A stretch of DNA of 64,000 nt. Source: Acinetobacter venetianus RAG-1 = CIP 110063. GTDB lineage: Bacteria > Pseudomonadota > Gammaproteobacteria > Pseudomonadales > Moraxellaceae. The stretch spans positions 848,722-912,721 of the forward strand of contig NZ_KB849558.1 of NCBI RefSeq assembly GCF_000368585.1, read 5' to 3'. Shown piece after piece: positions 41,034 to 50,324 of this stretch; position 1 is the stretch's first letter; the number at the start of each line of letters is the position of its first letter. The notes under the pieces were generated by a model. That model had not been told where the DNA came from. It worked only from the letters and a program-made list of their open reading frames with translations, and made no database searches. A program made the position numbers and the translations under genes.

Positions 41034-41620
41034 ATTTTTTCCGCTTAATTGTAATGCACAGTTTTTTGTTTTGACCTAATAAGATTTAGGCTTTTATTTC
41101 ACATAACTTTTCATCTTGTTTTATATGAATAAAAAGTTACAAAGTAATAATTGGCGTGGATTATCATTCCAGTTGAAATAAGTTGTCATTGACCATTTTT
41201 TTAACTTAGCTTTATTTTGTGTCAATTAAATTTCAATCATAAAAATAATTTAAAATAATTATATAACGCGTGCTTTTTTATAAACTTATCATTACTAGAT
41301 AATGTATGGAAAACATAAATACTTATTAAAGTTAAACTTTTCTGAACAATGCATACATTTTTATTAGAAAATCTTTGCGTGCTTTATTACATGTATGTTT
41401 TTATTTTGTAAAACATTTGTAATGAATAATACTATTTAAATAGGTTTTAAATCAACTTTTTAATATGCATATAATTAGTTTTTTCAGATGAAATATATTC
41501 ACTTATTTAATGAAAGCTGCTCATCTTATAATAAGGTTTATTGAGAATTCCGACAAAATACAGTTCTGTAAATAGACTAATATTATTTATTCATAATCTA
41601 TATTTTGTCGAAGTGATGAG
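41034..41620. other. 587-base AT-rich intergenic region upstream of the efflux operon
   Basis: There is no coding sequence on either strand that I would defend. The region must contain the promoter of the emrA-like gene and the 3' end of the amidohydrolase transcript. The only clear structure is a perfect 10-base inverted repeat, CGACAAAATA (41551-41560) and TATTTTGTCG (41601-41610), 11 bases past the amidohydrolase stop. It lacks a T run. The remainder is about 75-80% A+T. Confidence 0.6.
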
Positions 41621-42691
41621 TTATATATCGATACGATAGAAGATTTTTGCATTGTCTCTAAAAATTTCTTGCAGTGCCTGTATGCCATAAGGCTGAAGCA
41701 TTTGAGTATATGCGCTGATTAGATCGCCTAGTTTTGCATTTGGCTTATCCATTGGAAAATTTGAAGCATATAAAATTCTATTTGTTCCAAAACAATCTAC
41801 GGCATGATGAATGAGTGGTGACAATAAATGCACTAATTCATTCACAGAAGCTGTTCTATTTGCCTGATAAAAGCAGTGCCCTAACACAGGCATCATAAGA
41901 CCTGAAATTTTTGTATGCACATTTTTCTGTTGCGCTAATTCAGAAATATCTGATTTCCATTGCTCAAAAATCTTACTTCTTTCTACTTCAGTTCGCCCAG
42001 TGCGTTTCCCTACTTTTCCAAACATGCCAACTGGCGTTGCTAAGTGATCAAGCATAATCGGAGTCTCTGGAAAATGTTTCGCTAAATAACTAACATCTTT
42101 AATTTGATGTGAATAAACCCAAGCATCAAAAGATAAGTTCATCGAGGCTAAACTTTCGAAACCCTTTAAAAATTTTTTTGAGCGATAAAGCTCTGCTTTA
42201 TCAGTCCAACGATGCACACCTGAATCAGAATGCCACGCTGCCATTTTTCGTATTCCCCGAAATACTGGACTAGCATCGACATGGGCTTTCAATATGTCTT
42301 TAAATTTTTTGTGTCTTGGATCAGCAGTGCCGATGATTGCGCCTAATTTTATACCTTGTTCTTCAAAAGGTAGTTGATTGATCCAATCAGTTTCCTCTAC
42401 AACGCCAAAACCTTTTTGATGATGCCAACTCGCTTCGATATGAACGACACTTTCAACCTTGTAAATATCATTATCTGCTTTAAAATCATGAGGTAAGTAA
42501 GGTGTTAAGGCATACTTTGTGATACCTAATGTATCTATTAAATCTTTAGGTTTAACAATCCTAACGATCTTATCCATAAGGTACGGAGAACGACCAAACG
42601 CTTTTACTAATAAAGCAGCAGAATGTGGCGTGTGGTAAGGATCCCATTGATGAATATGCGGATCAATGATTGGAAAATTGAGTCTTTGCAT
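41621..42691 (-). CDS. amidohydrolase family protein (metal-dependent TIM-barrel hydrolase)
   Basis: This 356-residue amidohydrolase-2 family protein has the metal motif DPHIHQWD (HxH at 12 and 14), a later histidine in MLDHLATP (about 224) and the metal Asp of the C-terminal YASNFPMDKPN block. Relatives hydrolyse lactones or decarboxylate aromatic acids. The gene lies next to benM on the same strand, 207 bases downstream of it, at the edge of the benzoate cluster. I infer a side role on an aromatic or lactone intermediate, but no substrate can be assigned. It is not a standard member of the ben/cat pathway. Confidence 0.75.
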   Translation of the reverse strand: MQRLNFPIIDPHIHQWDPYHTPHSAALLVKAFGRSPYLMDKIVRIVKPKDLIDTLGITKYALTPYLPHDFKADNDIYKVESVVHIEASWHHQKGFGVVEETDWINQLPFEEQGIKLGAIIGTADPRHKKFKDILKAHVDASPVFRGIRKMAAWHSDSGVHRWTDKAELYRSKKFLKGFESLASMNLSFDAWVYSHQIKDVSYLAKHFPETPIMLDHLATPVGMFGKVGKRTGRTEVERSKIFEQWKSDISELAQQKNVHTKISGLMMPVLGHCFYQANRTASVNELVHLLSPLIHHAVDCFGTNRILYASNFPMDKPNAKLGDLISAYTQMLQPYGIQALQEIFRDNAKIFYRIDI

Positions 42692-42836
42692 CGTTATTCT
42701 CTTAATTTAAAAATCCGTTTTTCAAATTTTATATCTTGCAAATTTGATTGTTTGAAAAAGCTTACTGAAGTGCTTCATATTTATAAAATGATTTATAGTA
42801 ATTGTTGGCTATGAAGTTTATTCATGCCTGAAAGCT

Positions 42837-42879
42837 ATATCGCCGAACAAATCAAAAGCACTCAATTGTTTGGCGATAT
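42837..42879. repeat. 14-base inverted repeat downstream of benM
   Basis: ATATCGCCGAACAA (42837-42850) and TTGTTTGGCGATAT (42866-42879) pair with one mismatch around 15 bases. It lies 20 bases past the benM stop. Without a T run it may be a weak terminator or a short repeat element. Confidence 0.5.
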
Positions 42880-42898
42880 GTGTTTAGATTCTCAAGGT

Positions 42899-43834
42899 TT
42901 AGTCTTCTGCTTGCCCCCATTGAAAAGGTGCTTTTTTATATTCAATACATTCCAAATCATAAACTTGGAAAACAGCATCGTATATTGCCTGTACATCCTC
43001 ACTATTATCCATTGCTCTAGCTGTGATGAATATGGGACTAACAGCGCCACTATCTAAGATAGGAATATAGACCAAATGTGGAAAACGGATTGTATCTGCA
43101 CTTGCAGGAATCACGCAAAGCCCTTCACCTGCTGCAACTAAACCTAAAGCAAGCTGTATTTCTCTAAGCTCACGAATATTTTGTGGAGATAGACTATGTT
43201 CAGCAAAGATATTTAAAAGTTGACTCGAAAAATTTGGTTTAGGCGTATTTGGATAAACAAATAATTTTTCATCTACCAGATCAGCTAAATGAACACCTTC
43301 AACACGTTGGGCAATTGGATGACTAGAATGCGCAGCAACAACTAATCTTTCCTTTCGTAATAAGACACGCTTTACGGCAGGATCGCTGATTCTGAGTCGA
43401 CCAAAACCAACATCTATCCTCCCTTCTTTTAAAGCTTGGATTTGCTCGGTTGTACTTAGCTCAATGAGTTGAATATTTAAATTTGGATTTTGCTGTCTAT
43501 ATAAATAAATAATCCGAGGCAATAAACCAAATAATAATGATCCGACAAATCCAATCGTCAAGGTTCGTTCAATGAGACCAATCCGCTTGGTCATACTTTT
43601 GACTTCTTCCGCATTAGACAAAAGTTTGAGGGCATGTTGATAGAGAAACTGCCCTGCTGTCGTAGTTTGTAGTGGCCGACTCCCTCTTTCGAAAAGTTGC
43701 ACACCGAGTTCATTTTCAAGGTTTTGAATTTGTCTACTCAATGGTGGCTGAGCAATGAACAGCCTTTCAGCCGCTTTGGTAAAGCTCTGTTCTTCCACCA
43801 CTGCGACAAAATAACGTAGATATCTGAGTTCCAT
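42899..43834 (-). CDS. benM: LysR-family activator of benzoate/catechol degradation, BenM-like
   Basis: This 311-residue LysR activator responds to cis,cis-muconate, and in BenM also to benzoate. The N-terminal DNA-binding domain (MELRYLRYFVAVVEEQSFTKAAE in blocks, IAQPPLSRQIQNLE) is nearly that of BenM/CatM of A. baylyi. Muconate-site residues Ser99, Thr128 and the PKPNFS loop are kept. Residues reported to form the extra benzoate pocket of BenM are also kept: Arg160, Glu225 and Tyr292 (BenM 160, 226 and 293, one residue shift after a gap). CatM has His and Phe at 160 and 293. So I call it BenM although it sits next to catB, the usual catM place. GGAG lies 7 bases before the ATG. A matching operator lies at 43846-43860. 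Confidence 0.88.
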   Translation of the reverse strand: MELRYLRYFVAVVEEQSFTKAAERLFIAQPPLSRQIQNLENELGVQLFERGSRPLQTTTAGQFLYQHALKLLSNAEEVKSMTKRIGLIERTLTIGFVGSLLFGLLPRIIYLYRQQNPNLNIQLIELSTTEQIQALKEGRIDVGFGRLRISDPAVKRVLLRKERLVVAAHSSHPIAQRVEGVHLADLVDEKLFVYPNTPKPNFSSQLLNIFAEHSLSPQNIRELREIQLALGLVAAGEGLCVIPASADTIRFPHLVYIPILDSGAVSPIFITARAMDNSEDVQAIYDAVFQVYDLECIEYKKAPFQWGQAED

Positions 43835-43845
43835 TCTTTATCTCC

Positions 43846-43881
43846 ATACCTAATAGGTATAACAAAATACATATTCAGTCT
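43846..43881. promoter_or_regulatory. BenM/CatM operator between benM and catB
   Basis: ATAC-CTAATAG-GTAT (43846-43860) is a perfect match to the ATAC-N7-GTAT site known for BenM and CatM. A second, imperfect ATAC-N7-GTCT follows at 43867-43881, centres 21 bases apart, as in the usual two-subsite layout. The strong site lies just upstream of benM and would allow autoregulation as well as activation of catB. Confidence 0.8.
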
Positions 43882-43945
43882 TAGACACAGTTTAATCATT
43901 CTTTTAAGGTATAGGAAGGACATAAAGAACCAGTGATGGTGTGAA

Positions 43946-45061
43946 ATGTATAAATCTGTCGAAACCATATTAGTTGATATTCCAACGATTCGTCCACATA
44001 AGCTTTCAGTGACTACGATGCAAACTCAAACATTAGTTTTGGTCAAAGTTACTACTGGAAATGGTGTGGTCGGTTGGGGTGAAGCCACCACGATTGGTGG
44101 GTTGAACTATGGTGAAGAAAGCCCTGAAAGTGTTAAGGCGAATATAGAGACCTATTTCGCTCCATTATTACTTTCAATCAAACAACCGTTGAATTTTGCT
44201 CAAACTTTTAAGTTGATCCGTAAAAGTATCAATGGTAACCGATTTGCAAAATGTGCCATTCAAACCGCGCTCTTGGATATTCAAGCAAAGCTATTAAATC
44301 TTCCTTTAAGTGAAGTTTTAGGTGGTCGTTTACGTGATCGTTTACCCGTGCTTTGGACCTTGGCTTCTGGCGATACAGATAAAGATATTGCTGAAGCTAA
44401 GAAAATGATTGAGCTAAAACGCCACAATATTTTCAAGTTAAAAATCGGTTCAAATCCGCTTCAACATGATGTTGATCACGTCATTGCGATTAAAAAAGCA
44501 TTGGGTGCGGACATTAGTATTCGTGTCGATGTAAATCGTGCGTGGTCTGAGCTTGAATGCATTAGTGGTATTCAACAACTACAAGATGGCGGAATTGATC
44601 TCATTGAGCAACCTTGTGCAATTGAACAAACCGAAGTTTTGACGCGTTTAACACAACGTTTTGATGTTGCGATCATGGCTGATGAAGCATTAACAGGTCC
44701 TGATAGTGCATATCGTCTAGCACATCAACATGCAGCTGATGTTTTTGCAGTAAAAGTTGAACAATCAGGTGGTCTGATTGAGGCGTGTGAAGTCGCAAAA
44801 ATTGCCAAACTTGCAGGGATTGACCTCTATGGCGGCACGATGCTTGAAGGGCCTATCGGAACGATCGCATCTGCCCATGCTTTTAGCACTTTTGAAAGCC
44901 TTGCGTTTGGAACAGAGTTGTTTGGTCCTTTGCTACTCACTGAAGAAATCTTAAAAACACCTTTGCAATATGAAAATTTTGAATTGGTCGTACCTCAAGC
45001 AGCAGGCTTAGGTATTGAGATTGATGAAGACAAAATTGAGCAATTGCGACGCAAAGCATAA
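43946..45061 (+). CDS. catB: muconate cycloisomerase
   Basis: This enolase-superfamily enzyme of 371 residues closes cis,cis-muconate to muconolactone. Visible are the lid motif GWGEATTIGGLNYG (about 33-46), the catalytic lysine pair in FKLKIGSN, metal ligands in RVDVNRAW, LIEQPCAI and MADEALTGPD, and the acid-base lysine in VFAVKVEQSGG. It starts 112 bases from the divergent benM start. Only a weak GATGG ribosome site precedes the ATG. Confidence 0.95.
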   Translation: MYKSVETILVDIPTIRPHKLSVTTMQTQTLVLVKVTTGNGVVGWGEATTIGGLNYGEESPESVKANIETYFAPLLLSIKQPLNFAQTFKLIRKSINGNRFAKCAIQTALLDIQAKLLNLPLSEVLGGRLRDRLPVLWTLASGDTDKDIAEAKKMIELKRHNIFKLKIGSNPLQHDVDHVIAIKKALGADISIRVDVNRAWSELECISGIQQLQDGGIDLIEQPCAIEQTEVLTRLTQRFDVAIMADEALTGPDSAYRLAHQHAADVFAVKVEQSGGLIEACEVAKIAKLAGIDLYGGTMLEGPIGTIASAHAFSTFESLAFGTELFGPLLLTEEILKTPLQYENFELVVPQAAGLGIEIDEDKIEQLRRKA

Positions 45062-45071
45062 GGAGAAAAAC

Positions 45072-45362
45072 ATGTTATTTCAGGTTCGCATGGATGTACA
45101 TATTCCACTCGATATGCCAGTTGAACAAGTTAATGAAATTAAAGTTGTAGAAAAGGCGTATTCACAAGATTTACAGCGTCAAGGCAAGTGGCGTCATATT
45201 TGGCGTATCACGGGTCAGTATTCAAATATCAGTATTTTTGATGTCGAAAGCAACGAAGAACTGCACAACATTTTGCAAGGTTTACCACTGTATCCGTACA
45301 TGAATATCAAAGTAATGGCGATGAATCGTCATCCCTCATCTATTCGTGAAGATGACAGTTGA
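45072..45362 (+). CDS. catC: muconolactone delta-isomerase
   Basis: This 96-residue enzyme isomerises muconolactone to beta-ketoadipate enol-lactone. It begins MLFQVRMDVHIPLDMP and has the family blocks GKWRHIWRITGQYSNISIFDV and LPLYPYMNIKVMAMNRHPSSI (in part PYMNIKV). The ATG at 45072 has AAGGAG 6 bases upstream. An in-frame ATG at 45015 lies inside catB and is not used. Confidence 0.95.
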   Translation: MLFQVRMDVHIPLDMPVEQVNEIKVVEKAYSQDLQRQGKWRHIWRITGQYSNISIFDVESNEELHNILQGLPLYPYMNIKVMAMNRHPSSIREDDS

Positions 45363-45502
45363 GCAAATGAATTTAATCACTCTGAAGCATAGTGAAATGT
45401 TCTCAGAATTTAGCTGAAACAAGGAATGTGGCAAGGCAATAAAGCAACCAAGAGCTGGTTTACCCGCCACAAACGCTATAAGCATACTTAAGGAGAAATA
45501 GT

Positions 45503-46423
45503 ATGAATCGTCAAGAAATCGATGCGCTAGTTAAACAAATGAATGTTGATACTGCGACTGGTGAAGTTGATCAACGTGTTCAAAGTATTGTTGTTCGTTT
45601 ATTAGGTGATTTGTTCCAAGCGATTGAAGACTTGGATATCCAACCCTCAGAAGTATGGAAAGGTCTTGAATATTTTACTGATGCTGGTCAAGCCAATGAA
45701 TTAGGCTTACTCGCAGCAGGTTTAGGTTTAGAGCATTATTTAGATTTGCGTGCTGATGAAGCCGATGCTAAAGCAGGCATTACGGGTGGCACACCTCGTA
45801 CAATTGAAGGCCCACTCTATGTTGCTGGTGCACCTGAATCAGTAGGTTTTGCACGTATGGATGATGGCTCTGAATCAGACAAAATTGATACTTTAATTAT
45901 TGAAGGTAAAGTCACTGATACTGATGGCAATATCATTGAAGGCGCAAAAGTTGAAGTATGGCATGCCAATAGTTTAGGTAACTACTCTTTCTTTGATAAA
46001 TCTCAATCTGATTTCAACTTACGCCGTACCATTTTAGCTGATGCTGCTGGTAAATATGTTGCACTGACAACCATGCCTGTTGGTTATGGCTGCCCACCAG
46101 AGGGTACGACCCAATTTGTACTCAATAAATTAGGTCGTCATGGCAATCGCCCATCTCATGTTCATTATTTCGTTTCTGCACCTGGCTTCCGTAAATTGAC
46201 AACACAATTCAACATCGAAGGTGATCAATATTTATGGGATGACTTCGCGTTCGCTACACGCGATGGTTTAGTTGCAACTGCTGTGGATGTGTCTGATCAA
46301 GCTGAAATGCAACGTCATGGTTTGGATAAGCCATTCAAACACATCACGTTCAATATCGAACTTGTGAAAGATATTGATGCAGCACCTTCTACTGAAGTAG
46401 ATCGTCGTCGCGCTAGCGCATAA
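45503..46423 (+). CDS. catA: catechol 1,2-dioxygenase
   Basis: This intradiol dioxygenase (306 residues) cleaves catechol to cis,cis-muconate with Fe(III). The iron ligands are Tyr161 (LGNYSFF), Tyr195 (MPVGYGCP), His219 and His221 (RPSHVHYF). The N-terminal helical dimer domain (about 1-95) is typical of catechol 1,2-dioxygenases. AAGGAG precedes the ATG. It lies 140 bases after catC and upstream of benA. Placing catA between catC and benA differs from A. baylyi, where catA is separate. Confidence 0.96.
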   Translation: MNRQEIDALVKQMNVDTATGEVDQRVQSIVVRLLGDLFQAIEDLDIQPSEVWKGLEYFTDAGQANELGLLAAGLGLEHYLDLRADEADAKAGITGGTPRTIEGPLYVAGAPESVGFARMDDGSESDKIDTLIIEGKVTDTDGNIIEGAKVEVWHANSLGNYSFFDKSQSDFNLRRTILADAAGKYVALTTMPVGYGCPPEGTTQFVLNKLGRHGNRPSHVHYFVSAPGFRKLTTQFNIEGDQYLWDDFAFATRDGLVATAVDVSDQAEMQRHGLDKPFKHITFNIELVKDIDAAPSTEVDRRRASA

Positions 46424-46446
46424 CTCAGCCTATTTGGAACTGAGTT
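46422..46446 (+). other. hairpin between catA and benA
   Basis: AACTCAG and CTGAGTT pair around 11 bases right at the catA stop. There is no T run, so it is more likely an mRNA processing or stability element than a terminator. Confidence 0.35.
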
Positions 46447-46502
46447 AGCGCCTGAAAAGTGTTAGCTCAGGACTTCCACCCTTGGAAAGTCGGAGAACGG
46501 AC

Positions 46503-47879
46503 ATGCCACGAATTCCTGTAATTAATACTAGCCATCTTGATCGTATCGATGAGTTGTTGGTCGACAATGAAGAAACAGGTGAATACAAACTTCATCGTTC
46601 TGTATTTACTGATCAAGCATTGTTTGATTTAGAGATGAAATACATCTTTGAAGGTAACTGGGTCTATTTGGCACACGAAAGCCAAATCCCTAAAAATAAT
46701 GATTTTTACACCACCTATATCGGTCGCCAACCAATCATTATTGCGCGTAACCGTAATGGTGAATTAAATGCCATGATTAATGCATGTTCACATCGTGGAG
46801 CGCAACTTTGCCGTCATAAACGTGGCAATAAAGCAACATACACATGCCCTTTCCATGGTTGGACATTTAACAATTCAGGTAAGTTACTTAAAGTAAAAGA
46901 TCCAAGTGATGCTGGATACTCAGATTGTTTTAACCAAGATGGTTCACACGATTTAAAGAAAGTTGCAAAGTTTGAAAACTATAAAGGTTTCTTATTTGGC
47001 AGCTTAAATCCAGATGTACCTTCATTGGAAGAATTCTTAGGTGAAACTACAAAAATCATCGACATGATCGTTGGCCAATCAGAACAAGGCTTAGAAGTTC
47101 TACGTGGCTCATCAAGTTATACATACGAAGGTAATTGGAAGCTCACAGCTGAAAATGGTGCTGATGGCTACCATGTATCAGCGGTTCACTGGAATTATGC
47201 TGCGACCACTCAACATCGTAAAGAAGCTGAAGCTGGCGATAATATCCGTGCGATGAGTGCAGGATCATGGGGTAAACAAGGTGGCGGTTCGTATGGTTTC
47301 GAACATGGTCACATGCTGCTTTGGACACAATGGGCAAATCCTGAAGATCGTCCAAACTTCCCGAAATCAGAAGAATATACCGAAAAATTCGGTGCGGCGA
47401 TGTCTAAATGGATGATCGAGCGCTCACGTAACCTTTGCTTATATCCAAACGTATATTTGATGGATCAATTTGGTTCTCAAATTCGAGTATTACGTCCTCT
47501 AGGTGTTAATAGAACTGAAGTCACGATTTACTGCATCGCGCCTGTTGGCGAATCTGCTGAAGCACGTGCTCGTCGTATTCGTCAATATGAAGATTTCTTC
47601 AATGCCTCTGGTATGGCAACCCCAGACGACTTAGAAGAATTTCGTGCTTGCCAAGCAGGTTATGCTGGTCTTGAACTGGAATGGAACGATATGTGTCGTG
47701 GTGCTAAGCACTGGATTCATGGTCCTGATGATGCTGCAAATGAAATTGGTTTAAAACCGAAATTAAGTGGTGTGAAAACTGAGGATGAAGGTTTGTATCT
47801 TGCTCAGCATCAATACTGGTTGACCTCTATGAAACAAGCGATTGCTACCGAAAAACAATTGGCAGCCAATCAGGATTAG
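46503..47879 (+). CDS. benA: benzoate 1,2-dioxygenase, large (alpha) subunit
   Basis: This oxygenase alpha subunit of 458 residues, with BenB, turns benzoate into its cis-1,2-dihydrodiol carboxylate. The Rieske cluster ligands are Cys95-x-His97 (ACSHRGA) and Cys115-x2-His118 (CPFHGW). The mononuclear iron histidines lie in [13 protein letters not shown] (about 222-234). GGAG lies 7 bases before the ATG at 46503; an in-frame ATG at 46482 has no such site. Confidence 0.96.
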   Translation: MPRIPVINTSHLDRIDELLVDNEETGEYKLHRSVFTDQALFDLEMKYIFEGNWVYLAHESQIPKNNDFYTTYIGRQPIIIARNRNGELNAMINACSHRGAQLCRHKRGNKATYTCPFHGWTFNNSGKLLKVKDPSDAGYSDCFNQDGSHDLKKVAKFENYKGFLFGSLNPDVPSLEEFLGETTKIIDMIVGQSEQGLEVLRGSSSYTYEGNWKLTAENGADGYHVSAVHWNYAATTQHRKEAEAGDNIRAMSAGSWGKQGGGSYGFEHGHMLLWTQWANPEDRPNFPKSEEYTEKFGAAMSKWMIERSRNLCLYPNVYLMDQFGSQIRVLRPLGVNRTEVTIYCIAPVGESAEARARRIRQYEDFFNASGMATPDDLEEFRACQAGYAGLELEWNDMCRGAKHWIHGPDDAANEIGLKPKLSGVKTEDEGLYLAQHQYWLTSMKQAIATEKQLAANQD

Positions 47880-47890
47880 GAAGAAACAGT

Positions 47891-48394
47891 ATGAATAACA
47901 TGACAGAAAAAGCGACTTTGGAAAATATTGCTCAATTTCTCTATCGCGAGGCGCGTTTCCTAGATGATGAGCAATGGGATGATTGGTTAAATTGTTATGC
48001 GCCAGAGGCTTCTTTTTGGATGCCAGCTTGGGATGACGATGACAAACTGACAGAAGATCCTCAGTCTGAAATTTCTTTAATTTATTACCCTGATCGTCAA
48101 GGCTTGGAAGATCGAGTATTTCGTATCAAAACCGAACGTTCATCAGCAACCATGCCTGATACACGGACGAGCCACAACATCGCAAATATCGAGGTTGTGG
48201 AACAGGACGGTGAAAAGGTCACTGTACGCTTTAATTGGAACACTTTCAGTTTCCGCTACAAAACCAACTATAGCTATTTTGGGATGTCTCGTTATGTCAT
48301 TGATTTCTCAAAAGAGCAACCAAAAATCCTGAGCAAATATGTGGTGTTAAAGAACGATTATATCAACCAAGTAATTGATATTTATCATCTCTAA
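47891..48394 (+). CDS. benB: benzoate 1,2-dioxygenase, small (beta) subunit
   Basis: This 167-residue subunit with the SnoaL/NTF2-like fold has the usual beginning of ring-hydroxylating beta subunits (FLYREARFLDDEQWDDWL). SLIYYPDRQGLEDRVFRIKT and VLKNDYINQVIDIYHL at the end are also typical. It forms the alpha3beta3 oxygenase with BenA and starts 11 bases after it, behind AGGAAG. Confidence 0.95.
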   Translation: MNNMTEKATLENIAQFLYREARFLDDEQWDDWLNCYAPEASFWMPAWDDDDKLTEDPQSEISLIYYPDRQGLEDRVFRIKTERSSATMPDTRTSHNIANIEVVEQDGEKVTVRFNWNTFSFRYKTNYSYFGMSRYVIDFSKEQPKILSKYVVLKNDYINQVIDIYHL

Positions 48395-49480
<1,086 letters not shown>

Positions 49481-49497
49481 TTGAATTGGAGATGAGC

Positions 49498-50283
49498 ATG
49501 ATTTTTCACGATAGATTCAAAGACAAAATCGTCATAGTTACAGGTGCAGCGCAAGGGATTGGTCGTGGTGTTGCACTTCGAGTTGCCGTTGAAAATGGGC
49601 AGGTGATCTTAGCTGATCGTTCTGAGTTGGTCGATGAGGTTGCCAATGAAATTATTCATGCAGGTGGTACAGCACTCACAGTTAAAACAGACTTGGAAAG
49701 TTATGCAGGTGCACAAACAGTTGTAAATGCCGCGATTGAACATTTTGGTCGTGTCGATGTGCTGATTAACAATGTCGGTGGCGCAATTTGGATGAAACCC
49801 TATGATGCCTTTAGTCAGGATGAAATCATTAAAGAAATCAATCGATCATTGTTCCCCACTTTATGGTGTTGTCGTGCTGTTTTACCTGAAATGTTGAAAC
49901 AAAAAAGCGGTGTCATCGTTAATGTTTCTTCTATTGCGACGCGTGGTATCAATCGAATTCCTTATTCTGCCGCAAAAGGCGGTGTGAATGCTCTTACAGC
50001 TTCCCTCGCCTTTGAACATGCTAAAGATGGGATTCGCGTTAATGCAATTGCGACAGGTGGTACAGATGCACCGCCAAGAAAAGTTCCTCGAAATGCCAAT
50101 CCTTTAACTGATGATGAAAAACACTGGATGCAGCAAGTCGTAGACCAAACTAAGGACAGAAGTTTGATGGGGCGTTATGGCACGATTGATGAACAAGTCA
50201 ATGCAATTGTATTTCTTGCATCGGATGAGTCGTCATATATGACTGGCAGTGTGATTGCTGTAGGCGGTGGAGATCAAGGTTGA
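49498..50283 (+). CDS. benD: 1,6-dihydroxycyclohexa-2,4-diene-1-carboxylate dehydrogenase
   Basis: This SDR enzyme of 261 residues oxidises and decarboxylates the benzoate dihydrodiol to catechol with NAD. TGAAQGIG is at 15-22, NNVGGA follows, and the catalytic set includes VNVSSIATRG and YSAAKGG. The ATG at 49498 has GGAG 6 bases upstream and gives the usual length. A TTG at 49486 would add only four residues. Confidence 0.95.
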   Translation: MIFHDRFKDKIVIVTGAAQGIGRGVALRVAVENGQVILADRSELVDEVANEIIHAGGTALTVKTDLESYAGAQTVVNAAIEHFGRVDVLINNVGGAIWMKPYDAFSQDEIIKEINRSLFPTLWCCRAVLPEMLKQKSGVIVNVSSIATRGINRIPYSAAKGGVNALTASLAFEHAKDGIRVNAIATGGTDAPPRKVPRNANPLTDDEKHWMQQVVDQTKDRSLMGRYGTIDEQVNAIVFLASDESSYMTGSVIAVGGGDQG

Positions 50284-50324
50284 TCTCCAAAATATGAAGA
50301 CAAGGTATCTAGCACGGAGGCAAT

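Noticed and set aside
42824..43057. 77-codon plus-strand frame overlapping the benM 3' end
   Set aside because: Most of it is antisense to benM and it contains the inverted repeat. There is no ribosome site.
45015..45071. Upstream in-frame start for catC inside catB
   Set aside because: The ATG at 45072 has a strong AAGGAG and gives the normal 96-residue enzyme.
45363..45502. Separate operator in the catC-catA gap
   Set aside because: No ATAC-N7-GTAT match is present, and only a 5-base palindrome is visible, too little to claim a site.
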